Shown: piece by piece, positions 6,325 through 13,020 of the stretch
Layout of the letters: the number at the start of each line of letters is the position of its first letter
Position numbering within the stretch: the first letter of the stretch is position 1
NCBI RefSeq assembly: GCF_014851905.1
Contig: NZ_JACVAQ010000001.1
Location: forward strand, 558,001 to 622,000
Direction: 5' to 3'
DNA from: Pseudomonas sp. PDM14
Lineage (GTDB): Bacteria; Pseudomonadota; Gammaproteobacteria; Pseudomonadales; Pseudomonadaceae
Length of the DNA: 64,000 nt
Position numbers and translations under genes: made by a program
The notes under the pieces: model-generated
What the model was told of the DNA's origin: nothing
Database searches by the model: none
The model's input: only the letters and a program-made list of their open reading frames with translations

Positions 6325-6396
6325 GCGTCTAACCCTTCCATCGAGAGGACGCTGCCCGGCAAGCCGGTCAGCGCCTCTCGTGTCAAGCATTAGCAG
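6325..6396 (+). repeat. attC site 13 (foreign type, degenerate right core); array boundary
   Basis: Left core GTCTAAC at 6327-6333, then an arm TCGAGAGGACGC (6341-6352) and a complementary arm GCGCCTCTC (6371-6379), and a right core ATTAGCA where GTTAGCA is expected (6389-6395). The stem GCCCGGCAAGCCGGTC differs from the ACCGGCTAAAGCCGGCC of the other sites. The G-to-A change at the exchange point suggests that it is inactive. Confidence 0.75.
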
Positions 6397-6562
6397 TCAA
6401 TCATGAAATGTCGTTAACGATTAAACGCGCGAGGAAATACTGGCTAGGTATCACGGTAGCGAATCAACACAGGAAATAGTCTTTGTGGGACGCATTCGAG
6501 TGAAAGAGCTAATTAGCCCTGAAGCATTCTCCATAACAACGTGAGCAAGCAAAGTAATAACC

Positions 6563-6724
6563 ATGAACCGTCGTAAAAAGATAAACCAGCTTTTGAAAGC
6601 TCACGCCAAGAAGGCCAGTGCCAAACTGGCGCCGAAGAGTAAAAACAAGTACATCAGCAAAGCCGACCGCTTGAAGTTGGCGGCCGAGACAGCCCAAGAG
6701 CCGGATACGTCGCCGGAAAGCTGA
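6563..6724 (+). CDS. DUF2986 family small basic protein
   Basis: Encodes 53 residues beginning MNRRKKINQLLKAHAKKA and containing KYISKADRLKLA, which I recognise as the DUF2986 pattern of short, very basic gammaproteobacterial proteins. The length is normal for the family, and no function is established. It is cytosolic and might bind nucleic acid because of its charge, but that is only inference. It lies about 170 bases after the last attC and is not followed by an attC, so I count it as chromosomal. The only upstream purine-rich stretch is AAAG at 6551-6554. Confidence 0.82.
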   Translation: MNRRKKINQLLKAHAKKASAKLAPKSKNKYISKADRLKLAAETAQEPDTSPES

Positions 6725-6890
6725 GCGTCTACTTTGCCCAGGCATCTCATGCAGCACGAATAGAAGCGGGCCGAAATCGCTCACTTCTTGGTCTGGTACG
6801 GCACCCCGCCGACATTGGATCGGCCCCGTTCTGCTCGACCGCTCCGCATCCGGCCCCTTACCCAGCAGGCCCAAACGAACAGAGCGAACG

Positions 6891-7394
6891 CTACAGCTGC
6901 CGATAGCAGAGCGTGGTGCGGCGTGAGCCAGTGGCGCGGCGGTTGGGGTCGGCGAAGGTCTCGACTTCGTTGAAGCCGGCCTTGCGCATCATCCCGGCGG
7001 AGCCGAGGTTCTCCTCGTGGCGCTCGATGTAGACGTCGTACACGCCCTGCTCACGCAACGTCTCCAACACCTCACGCAACAGCCGCGAACCGATGCCCTG
7101 CCCCGCCAGCTCGCGGTGCACCACGGCCTCGCCGACGTAGGCCTGGGGCAGGTCACGCCGGGTCGCTGGTTGGTAGCGGGTGAAGTTGCTGCTGTGCAGG
7201 AAGGTGACGAAGCCAGCCAGGCGCCCCTCCTGTTCGGCGAGCAGCGCCTGCACCTGACCTTCGACGATGCCGTGCAGGTGACCGAGCACGGCTTCCTCGG
7301 GCAGGTAGTTCCAGGGGTTTGGCCCATGTTCGAAGATGAAGGCGGCCATGGCCGGCACATCGTCGGCACGCGCCAGGCGGCGGGTGTCAGTCAT
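6891..7394 (-). CDS. GNAT-family N-acetyltransferase
   Basis: Encodes 167 residues. The acetyl-CoA binding motif is VHRELAGQGIGSRLL at 92-106 (Q/R-x-x-G-x-G/A), followed by a YDVYIERHEENLGSAGMMRKAGF segment typical of the GNAT C-terminal half, where a residue of the substrate side and the fold-closing helix lie. The substrate cannot be told. The start ATG overlaps the stop of the upstream PLP enzyme gene as ATGA (7391-7394), so the two are translationally coupled. It is the last gene of a three-gene operon with a DMT transporter and a cysteine-synthase-like enzyme, suggesting that it acts on the same small molecule. Confidence 0.88.
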   Translation of the reverse strand: MTDTRRLARADDVPAMAAFIFEHGPNPWNYLPEEAVLGHLHGIVEGQVQALLAEQEGRLAGFVTFLHSSNFTRYQPATRRDLPQAYVGEAVVHRELAGQGIGSRLLREVLETLREQGVYDVYIERHEENLGSAGMMRKAGFNEVETFADPNRRATGSRRTTLCYRQL

Positions 7395-8491
7395 CGCAGG
7401 TCTCCTGCACGGGGAATCTGGTGGTCGAGCGCCTGGCCCTGCTCCGCGCACGCGGCCACACGCTGGATCAGCGGCGCCAGGTCGTAGCCCTGGGCGGTCA
7501 GCCAGGCATTGTCGTAATAGCTGGTGGCGTAGCGTTCGCCGCTGTCGCAGAGAATCGCCACCACAGAACCTTGCTCGCCCTGCCGCACCATCTGCTGCGC
7601 CACCAGCAGCGCGCCGATCAGGTTGGTGCCGCTGGAACCGCCGACCCGTCGGCCGAGGCGCTGGGCCAGGTAGTGCATGGCCGCCAGCGACAGCGCGTCC
7701 GGCACCTTGCACATGGCGTCGAGCACCTGCGGCATGAATGACGGCTCGACCCGCGGCCGGCCGATGCCTTCGATACGCGAGCCGCAGTCCAGGGTCAGGT
7801 TGCGCTCGCCACTGACGTAGCTGTCGAAGAACACCGAGCGCTCGGCATCGGCGCCGAGTACCCGTGTCGGGTGTTGGCGATAGCGCACGTAGCGACCCAG
7901 GGTCGCCAGCGTGCCGCCGGTGCCGGGGCTGGACACCAGCCAGCTTGGCTCGGGGAAACGCTCGTGGCGCATCTGCTGGAAGATCGATTCGGCGATGTTG
8001 TTGTTCGCCCGCCAGTCGGTGGCGCGCTCGGCAAAGGTGAACTGGTCCATGAAGTGCCCGCCACTGGCCGCAGCCAGGCGCAGCGATTCGGCATGGATCT
8101 GGGTGGGGTCGTCGACCAGGTGCGTCTGCCCGCCGTAGAAGGCGATCTGCGCGAGTTTTTCCCGGGCCGTGCCGGCCGGCACCACGGCAATGAACGGCAG
8201 GCCGAGCAGGCGCGCGAAGTAGGCCTCGGAGATGGCCGTGGAGCCGCTGGAGGCTTCGATCACCGGCGCACCGGGCCTGAGCCAGCCGTTGCACAACGTA
8301 TAGAGGAACAGCGAGCGCGCCAGGCGGTGCTTGAGGCTGCCGGTGGGGTGGCTCGATTCGTCCTTGAAGTACAGCTCGACGCCGGGCAGGCCCGGCAGTT
8401 CTAGCGGAATCAGGTGGGTGTCGGCACTGCGCTGGAAGTCCGCCTCGATGATGCGCAGCGCTTCACGGGTCCACTGACGGCTGTCGTGCAT
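7391..8491 (-). CDS. PLP-dependent cysteine synthase/desulfhydrase-family enzyme
   Basis: Encodes 366 residues of fold-type II PLP enzyme (PALP domain). PTGSLKHR at 49-56 holds the PLP lysine (Lys54) and SSGSTAIS at 81-88 is the phosphate/substrate loop; a Gly-rich SSPGTGGTL follows near 190. Compared with CysK the motif is PTGSLKHR instead of NPxxSVKxR, which fits the Cds1-type cysteine desulfhydrase or a related branch; the true substrate is uncertain. It sits between an EamA-type exporter upstream (ten bases away) and a GNAT enzyme downstream (overlap of four bases), all on one strand. A role in cysteine or other amino-acid overflow is plausible but inferred. Confidence 0.85.
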   Translation of the reverse strand: MHDSRQWTREALRIIEADFQRSADTHLIPLELPGLPGVELYFKDESSHPTGSLKHRLARSLFLYTLCNGWLRPGAPVIEASSGSTAISEAYFARLLGLPFIAVVPAGTAREKLAQIAFYGGQTHLVDDPTQIHAESLRLAAASGGHFMDQFTFAERATDWRANNNIAESIFQQMRHERFPEPSWLVSSPGTGGTLATLGRYVRYRQHPTRVLGADAERSVFFDSYVSGERNLTLDCGSRIEGIGRPRVEPSFMPQVLDAMCKVPDALSLAAMHYLAQRLGRRVGGSSGTNLIGALLVAQQMVRQGEQGSVVAILCDSGERYATSYYDNAWLTAQGYDLAPLIQRVAACAEQGQALDHQIPRAGDLR

Positions 8492-8501
8492 GCCTATCTC
8501 C

Positions 8502-9407
8502 TCAGTCGAGAATCCCGGCGGGCGGCGGGGTCGTGGTGCGCCACTGGCTCAACGCCACGCCGGCGAACACCAGCGCTGCGGCGGCGTATTGCACCGGTGT
8601 CAGGCTTTCGCCGAGCAGCACTGCGGCGAAGATCAGGGTGAACACCGGCAGCAGGTTGGTGAAGCCGGAGGCCTGGCTGGCCGGCAGGCGGCTGACGCCG
8701 AAGTTGTAGAGGCCGTAGGCACCGACCGTTACCACCAGGCCCAGGTAGATCACCGAGCCGACGCCGAGCAGGCTGAACTGGGTCGGCAGCGGCTCGGTGG
8801 CCAGCGCCAGCGGCAGGAAGAACAGCGAGCCGATGAACGCCTGCATGGCGGTGAGAATGAACGGCGAGTAGCGCTCGGAGAGAAACTTCAGAAGCAGCGT
8901 GTAGCTGGTGGCACAGAGCATCGCGACGAATTCGTAGAAGTTGCCCAGCAATGGCGCCGGCGCGCTGGCATCCGCCTCGCTGGCCAGGCTCAGCCAGATC
9001 GCCCCGGCCACCGCCAGCAGAAAGCCCGCCCAGGTGCTGCGCGCCACGCGCTCGTGCAGGAAGACGAATGCGCCCATGGCCACCAGCAAGGGCAGCAGCG
9101 AGGTGATCATGCCGGCCTGGGTGGCGCTGGTGTTCTGCAGCGCGAGGGCTTCGAAGATGAAGTACAGGCAGGGTTCGCACGCGGCGAGAGCCAGCAGGTA
9201 ACGCCAGTCGCCCCGGCGGTATTCGAGGCGACCGCGCCAGCGCCAGGCCAGCAGAAACACCAGGCTGCCGAGTGCCATGCGGCCGAAGATCACCCACATC
9301 GGCGGCAACTCGGCGAAGGCGAACTTGAGGGCGATGAAGGAGCTGCCCCACAGCGCCATGGCCAGCACCAGGCACGCCATCGCGAACAACCGCCCTTGCC
9401 CGACCAT
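8502..9407 (-). CDS. EamA-family (DMT) transporter
   Basis: Encodes 301 residues. I place the start at 9407 because GGAGG lies five bases upstream on that strand; a longer frame has no ribosome binding site. Ten membrane helices in two EamA repeats are expected, beginning with LFAMACLVLAMALWGSSFIA. Drug/metabolite transporters of this group export small metabolites, some of them cysteine or O-acetylserine. It is the first gene of an operon with the cysteine-synthase-like enzyme and the GNAT enzyme, which makes sulfur amino acid export an attractive but unproven role. Confidence 0.9.
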   Translation of the reverse strand: MVGQGRLFAMACLVLAMALWGSSFIALKFAFAELPPMWVIFGRMALGSLVFLLAWRWRGRLEYRRGDWRYLLALAACEPCLYFIFEALALQNTSATQAGMITSLLPLLVAMGAFVFLHERVARSTWAGFLLAVAGAIWLSLASEADASAPAPLLGNFYEFVAMLCATSYTLLLKFLSERYSPFILTAMQAFIGSLFFLPLALATEPLPTQFSLLGVGSVIYLGLVVTVGAYGLYNFGVSRLPASQASGFTNLLPVFTLIFAAVLLGESLTPVQYAAAALVFAGVALSQWRTTTPPPAGILD

Positions 9408-9528
9408 TACCACCTCCGCATCAAAAACCCAGTGTAGGGCGCGCGGCCTTGGGGCGACAGGCACAGCAGGGGGCAAAAACTGTGCGGGAAAAGATCTGAG
9501 CGTGAATGTCGCGAACGCTTGAGTGAAC

Positions 9529-10026
9529 TCAGTCGCCCACGAAGAGCTGCCGGTATAAACCCTGGATATCTTTGAACTCGATGAAAAGAGCCTTCTTCAA
9601 AACCCGAATGTTAGGTCTTTCAGCTTTAGCCCCTTGTGCGTTGCCTTTGCTGTGTTTGGCAACTTTCATGCTTTCCAAGCTTGGCAATGGTTGACCTGGC
9701 GCAGCGCCGTAATAAAGGAACGGTCCAAGTTCAAGCGTTTCGCAGTTGAAATAAACCAGCACCACACATCCCGATGGCTTCTTTGCTAACGACACATGGA
9801 TGTTCTGCTGCGCAGTGCTTGAACCGACAAAAGAGGCCTTGAGCTGAATATGTCGGATGTAGCCATTTGCTTCGGCTATGAGGTCGTAACCCGACCTGTC
9901 GACTTCAGGCTTTGAAATCTCGAGGCTGAAATCCTTTGTTTTCCAGGAGTGCTTCAGCAGCTCTCCGATCAACAGATGCTCAACCAACTTCTCGCGGTAT
10001 GAAGACTGGAGAAAATGCTCTTCCAT
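9529..10026 (-). CDS. Orphan protein with PD-(D/E)XK nuclease-like signature
   Basis: Encodes 165 residues. The segment EVDRSGYDLIAEANGYIRHI ends just before QLK: Asp48, then Gln61-x-Lys63, after a helix with Glu residues (REKLVEHLLIGELL, 11-24). This is the arrangement of the restriction-endonuclease-like fold, in the variant where D/E-x-K is Q-x-K, seen in some nucleases and DUF4365-like proteins. The gene stands alone between metabolic genes, is visibly AT-richer than its neighbours (about 50 percent GC in 9601-9660), and has no methyltransferase beside it. It could be a small defence nuclease or a decayed relative. No strong ribosome binding site precedes ATG 10026. Confidence 0.75.
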   Translation of the reverse strand: MEEHFLQSSYREKLVEHLLIGELLKHSWKTKDFSLEISKPEVDRSGYDLIAEANGYIRHIQLKASFVGSSTAQQNIHVSLAKKPSGCVVLVYFNCETLELGPFLYYGAAPGQPLPSLESMKVAKHSKGNAQGAKAERPNIRVLKKALFIEFKDIQGLYRQLFVGD

Positions 10027-10111
10027 GGGGCGGTCTGCCAGATGCTATGCGGGATGGCTGGAGCCTTACACCCGCGTTACCGGATCGGCGCAACCAGCGC
10101 CTGCGCAATCG

Positions 10112-10444
10112 CTACTGCTCCCAGGGCTTGCCGCGGGTCTTCGGCTCCAGCGGCAGTTGCTGCAGCACCGCGGCCTTGGCCAGCATGTAGGCGCTGACCG
10201 GGGCGCTGATGAACAGGAACAGGCTGATCAGCAGTTCGTGGGAACTGAGGCTGTGCGCACCGACGCTGAAGAAGATCAGCGAGGCCAGCACCATGCCGCC
10301 GATGCCCAGGGTGGTGGCCTTGGTCGGGCCGTGCAGGCGGGTGAAGAAGTCCGGCAGGCGGTACAGGCCGATCGTACCGATCAGAACGAAACCGCTGCCC
10401 AGCAGAAGCAGCACCGACACGAGAATTTCCAGCCACAGGTTCAT
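10112..10444 (-). CDS. mrpG: Mrp/Pha Na+(K+)/H+ antiporter subunit G
   Basis: Encodes 110 residues with three membrane helices; the FTRLHGPTKATTLGIGG segment in the first cytosolic loop is characteristic of MrpG/PhaG. It is the last gene of a six-gene operon in which MrpA and MrpB are fused. The start overlaps the end of mrpF by four bases. The Mrp complex exchanges cytosolic Na+ or K+ for protons and supports salt and alkali tolerance; subunit G is needed for assembly in studied members. Confidence 0.93.
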   Translation of the reverse strand: MNLWLEILVSVLLLLGSGFVLIGTIGLYRLPDFFTRLHGPTKATTLGIGGMVLASLIFFSVGAHSLSSHELLISLFLFISAPVSAYMLAKAAVLQQLPLEPKTRGKPWEQ

Positions 10445-10710
10445 TCGATGATGTCTCCGCGCAGCATGTACTTGGCCACCGCCACGGTGCTGACGAAACC
10501 CAGCACGGCAATCAGCAGGGCAACCTCGAAGAACAGCTCGGTGCCCTTCCAGATGCCATAGAGGATGATCAGGGCGATGGCGTTGATGTACAGCGTGTCC
10601 AGCGCCAGCGCCCGGTCCGGCAGGCTGGGGCCCTTGACCAGGCGCGCGACAGCCAGCAGCAGGGCCAGGGCGAGCATCGTCAGGCAGACAGGGATCACGT
10701 AGGCGAGCAT
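10441..10710 (-). CDS. mrpF: Mrp/Pha antiporter subunit F
   Basis: Encodes 89 residues with three membrane helices. It starts MLAYVIPVCLTMLALALLLAV and has the conserved GPSLPDRALALDTL loop of MrpF/PhaF, which contains the aspartate preserved in the family. It overlaps mrpE by 16 bases at its start and mrpG by four at its end, so the small subunits are translationally coupled. Some MrpF relatives were first described as bile-salt or cholate efflux proteins; here the context leaves little doubt about the antiporter role. Confidence 0.93.
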   Translation of the reverse strand: MLAYVIPVCLTMLALALLLAVARLVKGPSLPDRALALDTLYINAIALIILYGIWKGTELFFEVALLIAVLGFVSTVAVAKYMLRGDIIE

Positions 10711-11192
10711 GGGAAAATCTCCTTCAGCGGGGCCTCGTAGCGCTGCTTGATCTCGTCGATCATCACCTGCGCGTCCGGCACGTCGAGGCCGTGGACCAGC
10801 AGGGTGTTGCGGTCTGCGCTGAGGTCAGCCGCCAGCGAGCCGGGGGTCAGCGAGACCACGCTGACCAGAATGCTGATGGCCAGCTCGTTTTCCAGGTCGA
10901 TGGGGACTTCGATGAAGGCCGGGCGCAACTCGCGGATACGGCCGAGGGTGAGGCGCGCCACCTGGAAGTTGGCGACCAGGATGTCACCCATCACCATGAA
11001 CAGAAAACTCAGCAGCTTGAGCGGCTTCCAGTGCCGCGGGTGCTCCACCAGCAGGCGGTTACAGACCAGCGGAATCAGCAACGCCAGCACACCGCCGAGC
11101 AGCCACTGGCCGAGGGCGAAGGAGTCGACCAGGAGCATCCAGGTCAGCCACAGCAGCAGGCTCTGCGCTGGATGCGGTAGCAGTCGGTTCAT
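10695..11192 (-). CDS. mrpE: Mrp/Pha antiporter subunit E
   Basis: Encodes 165 residues of the Na+/H+ antiporter MrpE family: two or three N-terminal membrane helices (SLLLWLTWMLLVDSFALGQW) and a cytosolic C-terminal domain with SLTPGSLAADLSADRNTLLV, the conserved SLTPGT/S motif of the family. It starts at 11192, overlapping the end of mrpD by four bases. The order D-E-F-G is the standard one. Confidence 0.93.
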   Translation of the reverse strand: MNRLLPHPAQSLLLWLTWMLLVDSFALGQWLLGGVLALLIPLVCNRLLVEHPRHWKPLKLLSFLFMVMGDILVANFQVARLTLGRIRELRPAFIEVPIDLENELAISILVSVVSLTPGSLAADLSADRNTLLVHGLDVPDAQVMIDEIKQRYEAPLKEIFPCSPT

Positions 11193-12676
11193 GGCCGGCT
11201 CTCCTCGATGATCGCCCGATAGGCCGCCACGTCGTGCAGCTGGATGGACATGGCGGCGGTGTAGTCGAGCAGTGGCTTGGCCAGCAGCACCAGCAGCAAG
11301 GCGCTGCCCAGCAGCAGCAGGGTCGCGAACAGCCGGCCACCGTCCAGCTCGGCGTGCTCGAACGGACCACCCTCAACACGCCAGAACAGCACGCTGCCGG
11401 CTCGACTCATGGCCAGCAGCGCCGCAAAACCGCCGAGCAACAGCACACTCCACAGCGCCACCGAAGGCGCCGCGTTGAGCAGCATGAGCTTGCCAAGGAA
11501 ACCGGACAGCGGCGGCAGGCCGACCACCGCCACGGCGCCGAAGAAGAACAGTGTGCCGAGCAGCGCAGGATGTGCCAGCGCCGGCCCCGACACCAGGTGG
11601 GCCGCCTTGTCGCCACGCTGGCGGACGATCAGGTCGGCGAGCAGGAACAGGCCACCGGCGACCCAGGTGCTGTGCATCAGGTAATACAGCGCCGCCGCGT
11701 GGGCTCCAGGCGTGCCAATGGCGACCGCCGCCAGCAGCGTGCCGGCGGAGACCAGCACCAGATAGGCCAGCACGCTCTGCAGGCTGCGGGCCGCCAGTGC
11801 GCCAATCGCCCCAAGCGCCACCGTGGCCAGGGCCATGGGCCAGAGCCAGGCCTGGGCCAGGTTGGCCAGTTCGCCGGCGTCCTCACCGAAGATCAGCGTG
11901 CACACGCGCAGGATCGCGTAGATGCCGACCTTGGTCATGATCGCGAACAGGGCCGCCACCGGCGCACTGGCCGCCGCATAGGCACGCGGCAACCAGAAGT
12001 ACAGGGGTAGCAACGCCGCCTTCAGCGAGAACACCAGCAACAGCAGCAATCCACCGGCGCCCAGCAGCGGCACGCGGTCGCCGGTCACGCTGGCCGCGCG
12101 GATCGACAGATCGGCCATGTTCAGCGTGCCGCTGATGCCGTAGATCAACCCCAGCGCGATAAGGAACAACGCCGAGCCGGCCAGGTTGAGGATGACGTAG
12201 TGCAGCCCCGCCCTCACCCGCTCGGCACTGCGCCCGTAAAGCAGCAGCGCGTAGGAGGCGATCAGCAGGATCTCGAAGAACACGAACAGGTTGAACAGGT
12301 CGCCCGTGAGGAACGAGCCGTTGATGCCCAGCAACTGGAACTGCAGCAGCGCATGGAAGCGCGGGCCGCGGCGGTCGTCACCACGCAGGGCGTAGAGCAC
12401 CACCGCGCTGCCGAGCACCGCAGTGGTCAGCAGCAACAGGGCACTGAGGCGGTCGAGCAGCAGGACGATGCCGAACGGCGGGCGCCAGTCTCCCAGGGCA
12501 TACACGCGCACCTGGCCGGCGTCGGCCTGCTGGATGAGCAGCAGTGCGACTGGCACCAGGGCCAGGGTGGCGAGCAGCGACAGGGTGCGCTTCAGCCGCT
12601 CGTGCGAGGGCAGCACCAGCAACAGGGCGCCGACCAGCAGCGGCACCAGGATCGGCAGGATGATCAAGTGGTTCAA
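11189..12676 (-). CDS. mrpD: Mrp/Pha antiporter subunit D (NuoL/M/N-like)
   Basis: Encodes 495 residues with about 14 membrane helices, homologous to the proton-pumping subunits of respiratory complex I. Family features are FEILLIASYALLLYG with its conserved Glu in an early helix, and SLKAALLPLYFWLPRAYAAA containing the Lys and the loop shared with NuoM/N. The start overlaps mrpC by four bases. With MrpA it forms the ion-translocating core in the inner membrane. Confidence 0.95.
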   Translation of the reverse strand: MNHLIILPILVPLLVGALLLVLPSHERLKRTLSLLATLALVPVALLLIQQADAGQVRVYALGDWRPPFGIVLLLDRLSALLLLTTAVLGSAVVLYALRGDDRRGPRFHALLQFQLLGINGSFLTGDLFNLFVFFEILLIASYALLLYGRSAERVRAGLHYVILNLAGSALFLIALGLIYGISGTLNMADLSIRAASVTGDRVPLLGAGGLLLLLVFSLKAALLPLYFWLPRAYAAASAPVAALFAIMTKVGIYAILRVCTLIFGEDAGELANLAQAWLWPMALATVALGAIGALAARSLQSVLAYLVLVSAGTLLAAVAIGTPGAHAAALYYLMHSTWVAGGLFLLADLIVRQRGDKAAHLVSGPALAHPALLGTLFFFGAVAVVGLPPLSGFLGKLMLLNAAPSVALWSVLLLGGFAALLAMSRAGSVLFWRVEGGPFEHAELDGGRLFATLLLLGSALLLVLLAKPLLDYTAAMSIQLHDVAAYRAIIEESRP

Positions 12677-13020
12677 CGCGGCTGCTCCTCATCCACCGGG
12701 GCATTGGGCCGACCGTCGACATGGTCGCTGCCGAGGTTGGCCACGCCGCGCAGAGCCAGGACCACGACGAAAGCGGTCATGGCGAAGCCGATGACGATAG
12801 CGGTCAGCACCAGCGCCTGCGGTAGCGGATCGCCCGGAGCGCCGTCCATGCCCAGCACCGCGGCATCGCCGCTCAGGCGGCCCATGGCGAACAGGAACAG
12901 GTTGACCGCGTATGACAGCAGCGTCAGGCCCAGCACGACGGAGAAGGTGCGGGCGCGCAGTAACAGGTAGATGCCACTGGCCGCCAGCAGGCCGAGGGTC
13001 ACGGCGAACAACGCTTCCAT
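12673..13020 (-). CDS. mrpC: Mrp/Pha antiporter subunit C (NuoK-like)
   Basis: Encodes 115 residues with three membrane helices, similar to NuoK. It contains the conserved GDPLPQALVLTAIVIGFAMT segment in the last helix, which is diagnostic for MrpC. It begins at 13020, touching the last base of mrpA's stop region, and overlaps mrpD by four bases, consistent with tight translational coupling of the whole operon. Confidence 0.94.
   Translation of the reverse strand: MEALFAVTLGLLAASGIYLLLRARTFSVVLGLTLLSYAVNLFLFAMGRLSGDAAVLGMDGAPGDPLPQALVLTAIVIGFAMTAFVVVLALRGVANLGSDHVDGRPNAPVDEEQPR

Larger units (their letters stand above)
1..6396 (+). mobile_element. Chromosomal integron gene-cassette array (distal part, integrase not in window)
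   Basis: About 6.4 kb of short + strand genes separated by repeats that share a GTTAGG-type right core site, a CTAACAA-type left core site and an imperfect palindrome with the elements CGCTTCGCTCACT and CCGGCCCCTTAACCAAACG. This is the structure of integron cassettes. Genes precede their attC on the + strand, so the attI/intI platform should lie to the left of base 1; no integrase or attI is visible. The array ends at about 6396, where chromosomal-type sequence resumes. Base composition is clearly more AT-rich than the genome to the right. The alternative is an integrase-less cluster of attC sites, which cannot be excluded from this window. Confidence 0.93.

Noticed and set aside
6891..8294. 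Single 467-residue minus-strand gene covering the PLP enzyme and GNAT genes
   Set aside because: Only its last part is the GNAT enzyme; the front is another frame of the PLP gene, with Arg/Ala/Pro-rich nonsense composition.
8490..9437. Long + strand frame opposite the DMT transporter gene
   Set aside because: Antisense shadow of a GC-rich gene, with low-complexity Gln/Arg/His composition and no ribosome binding site.
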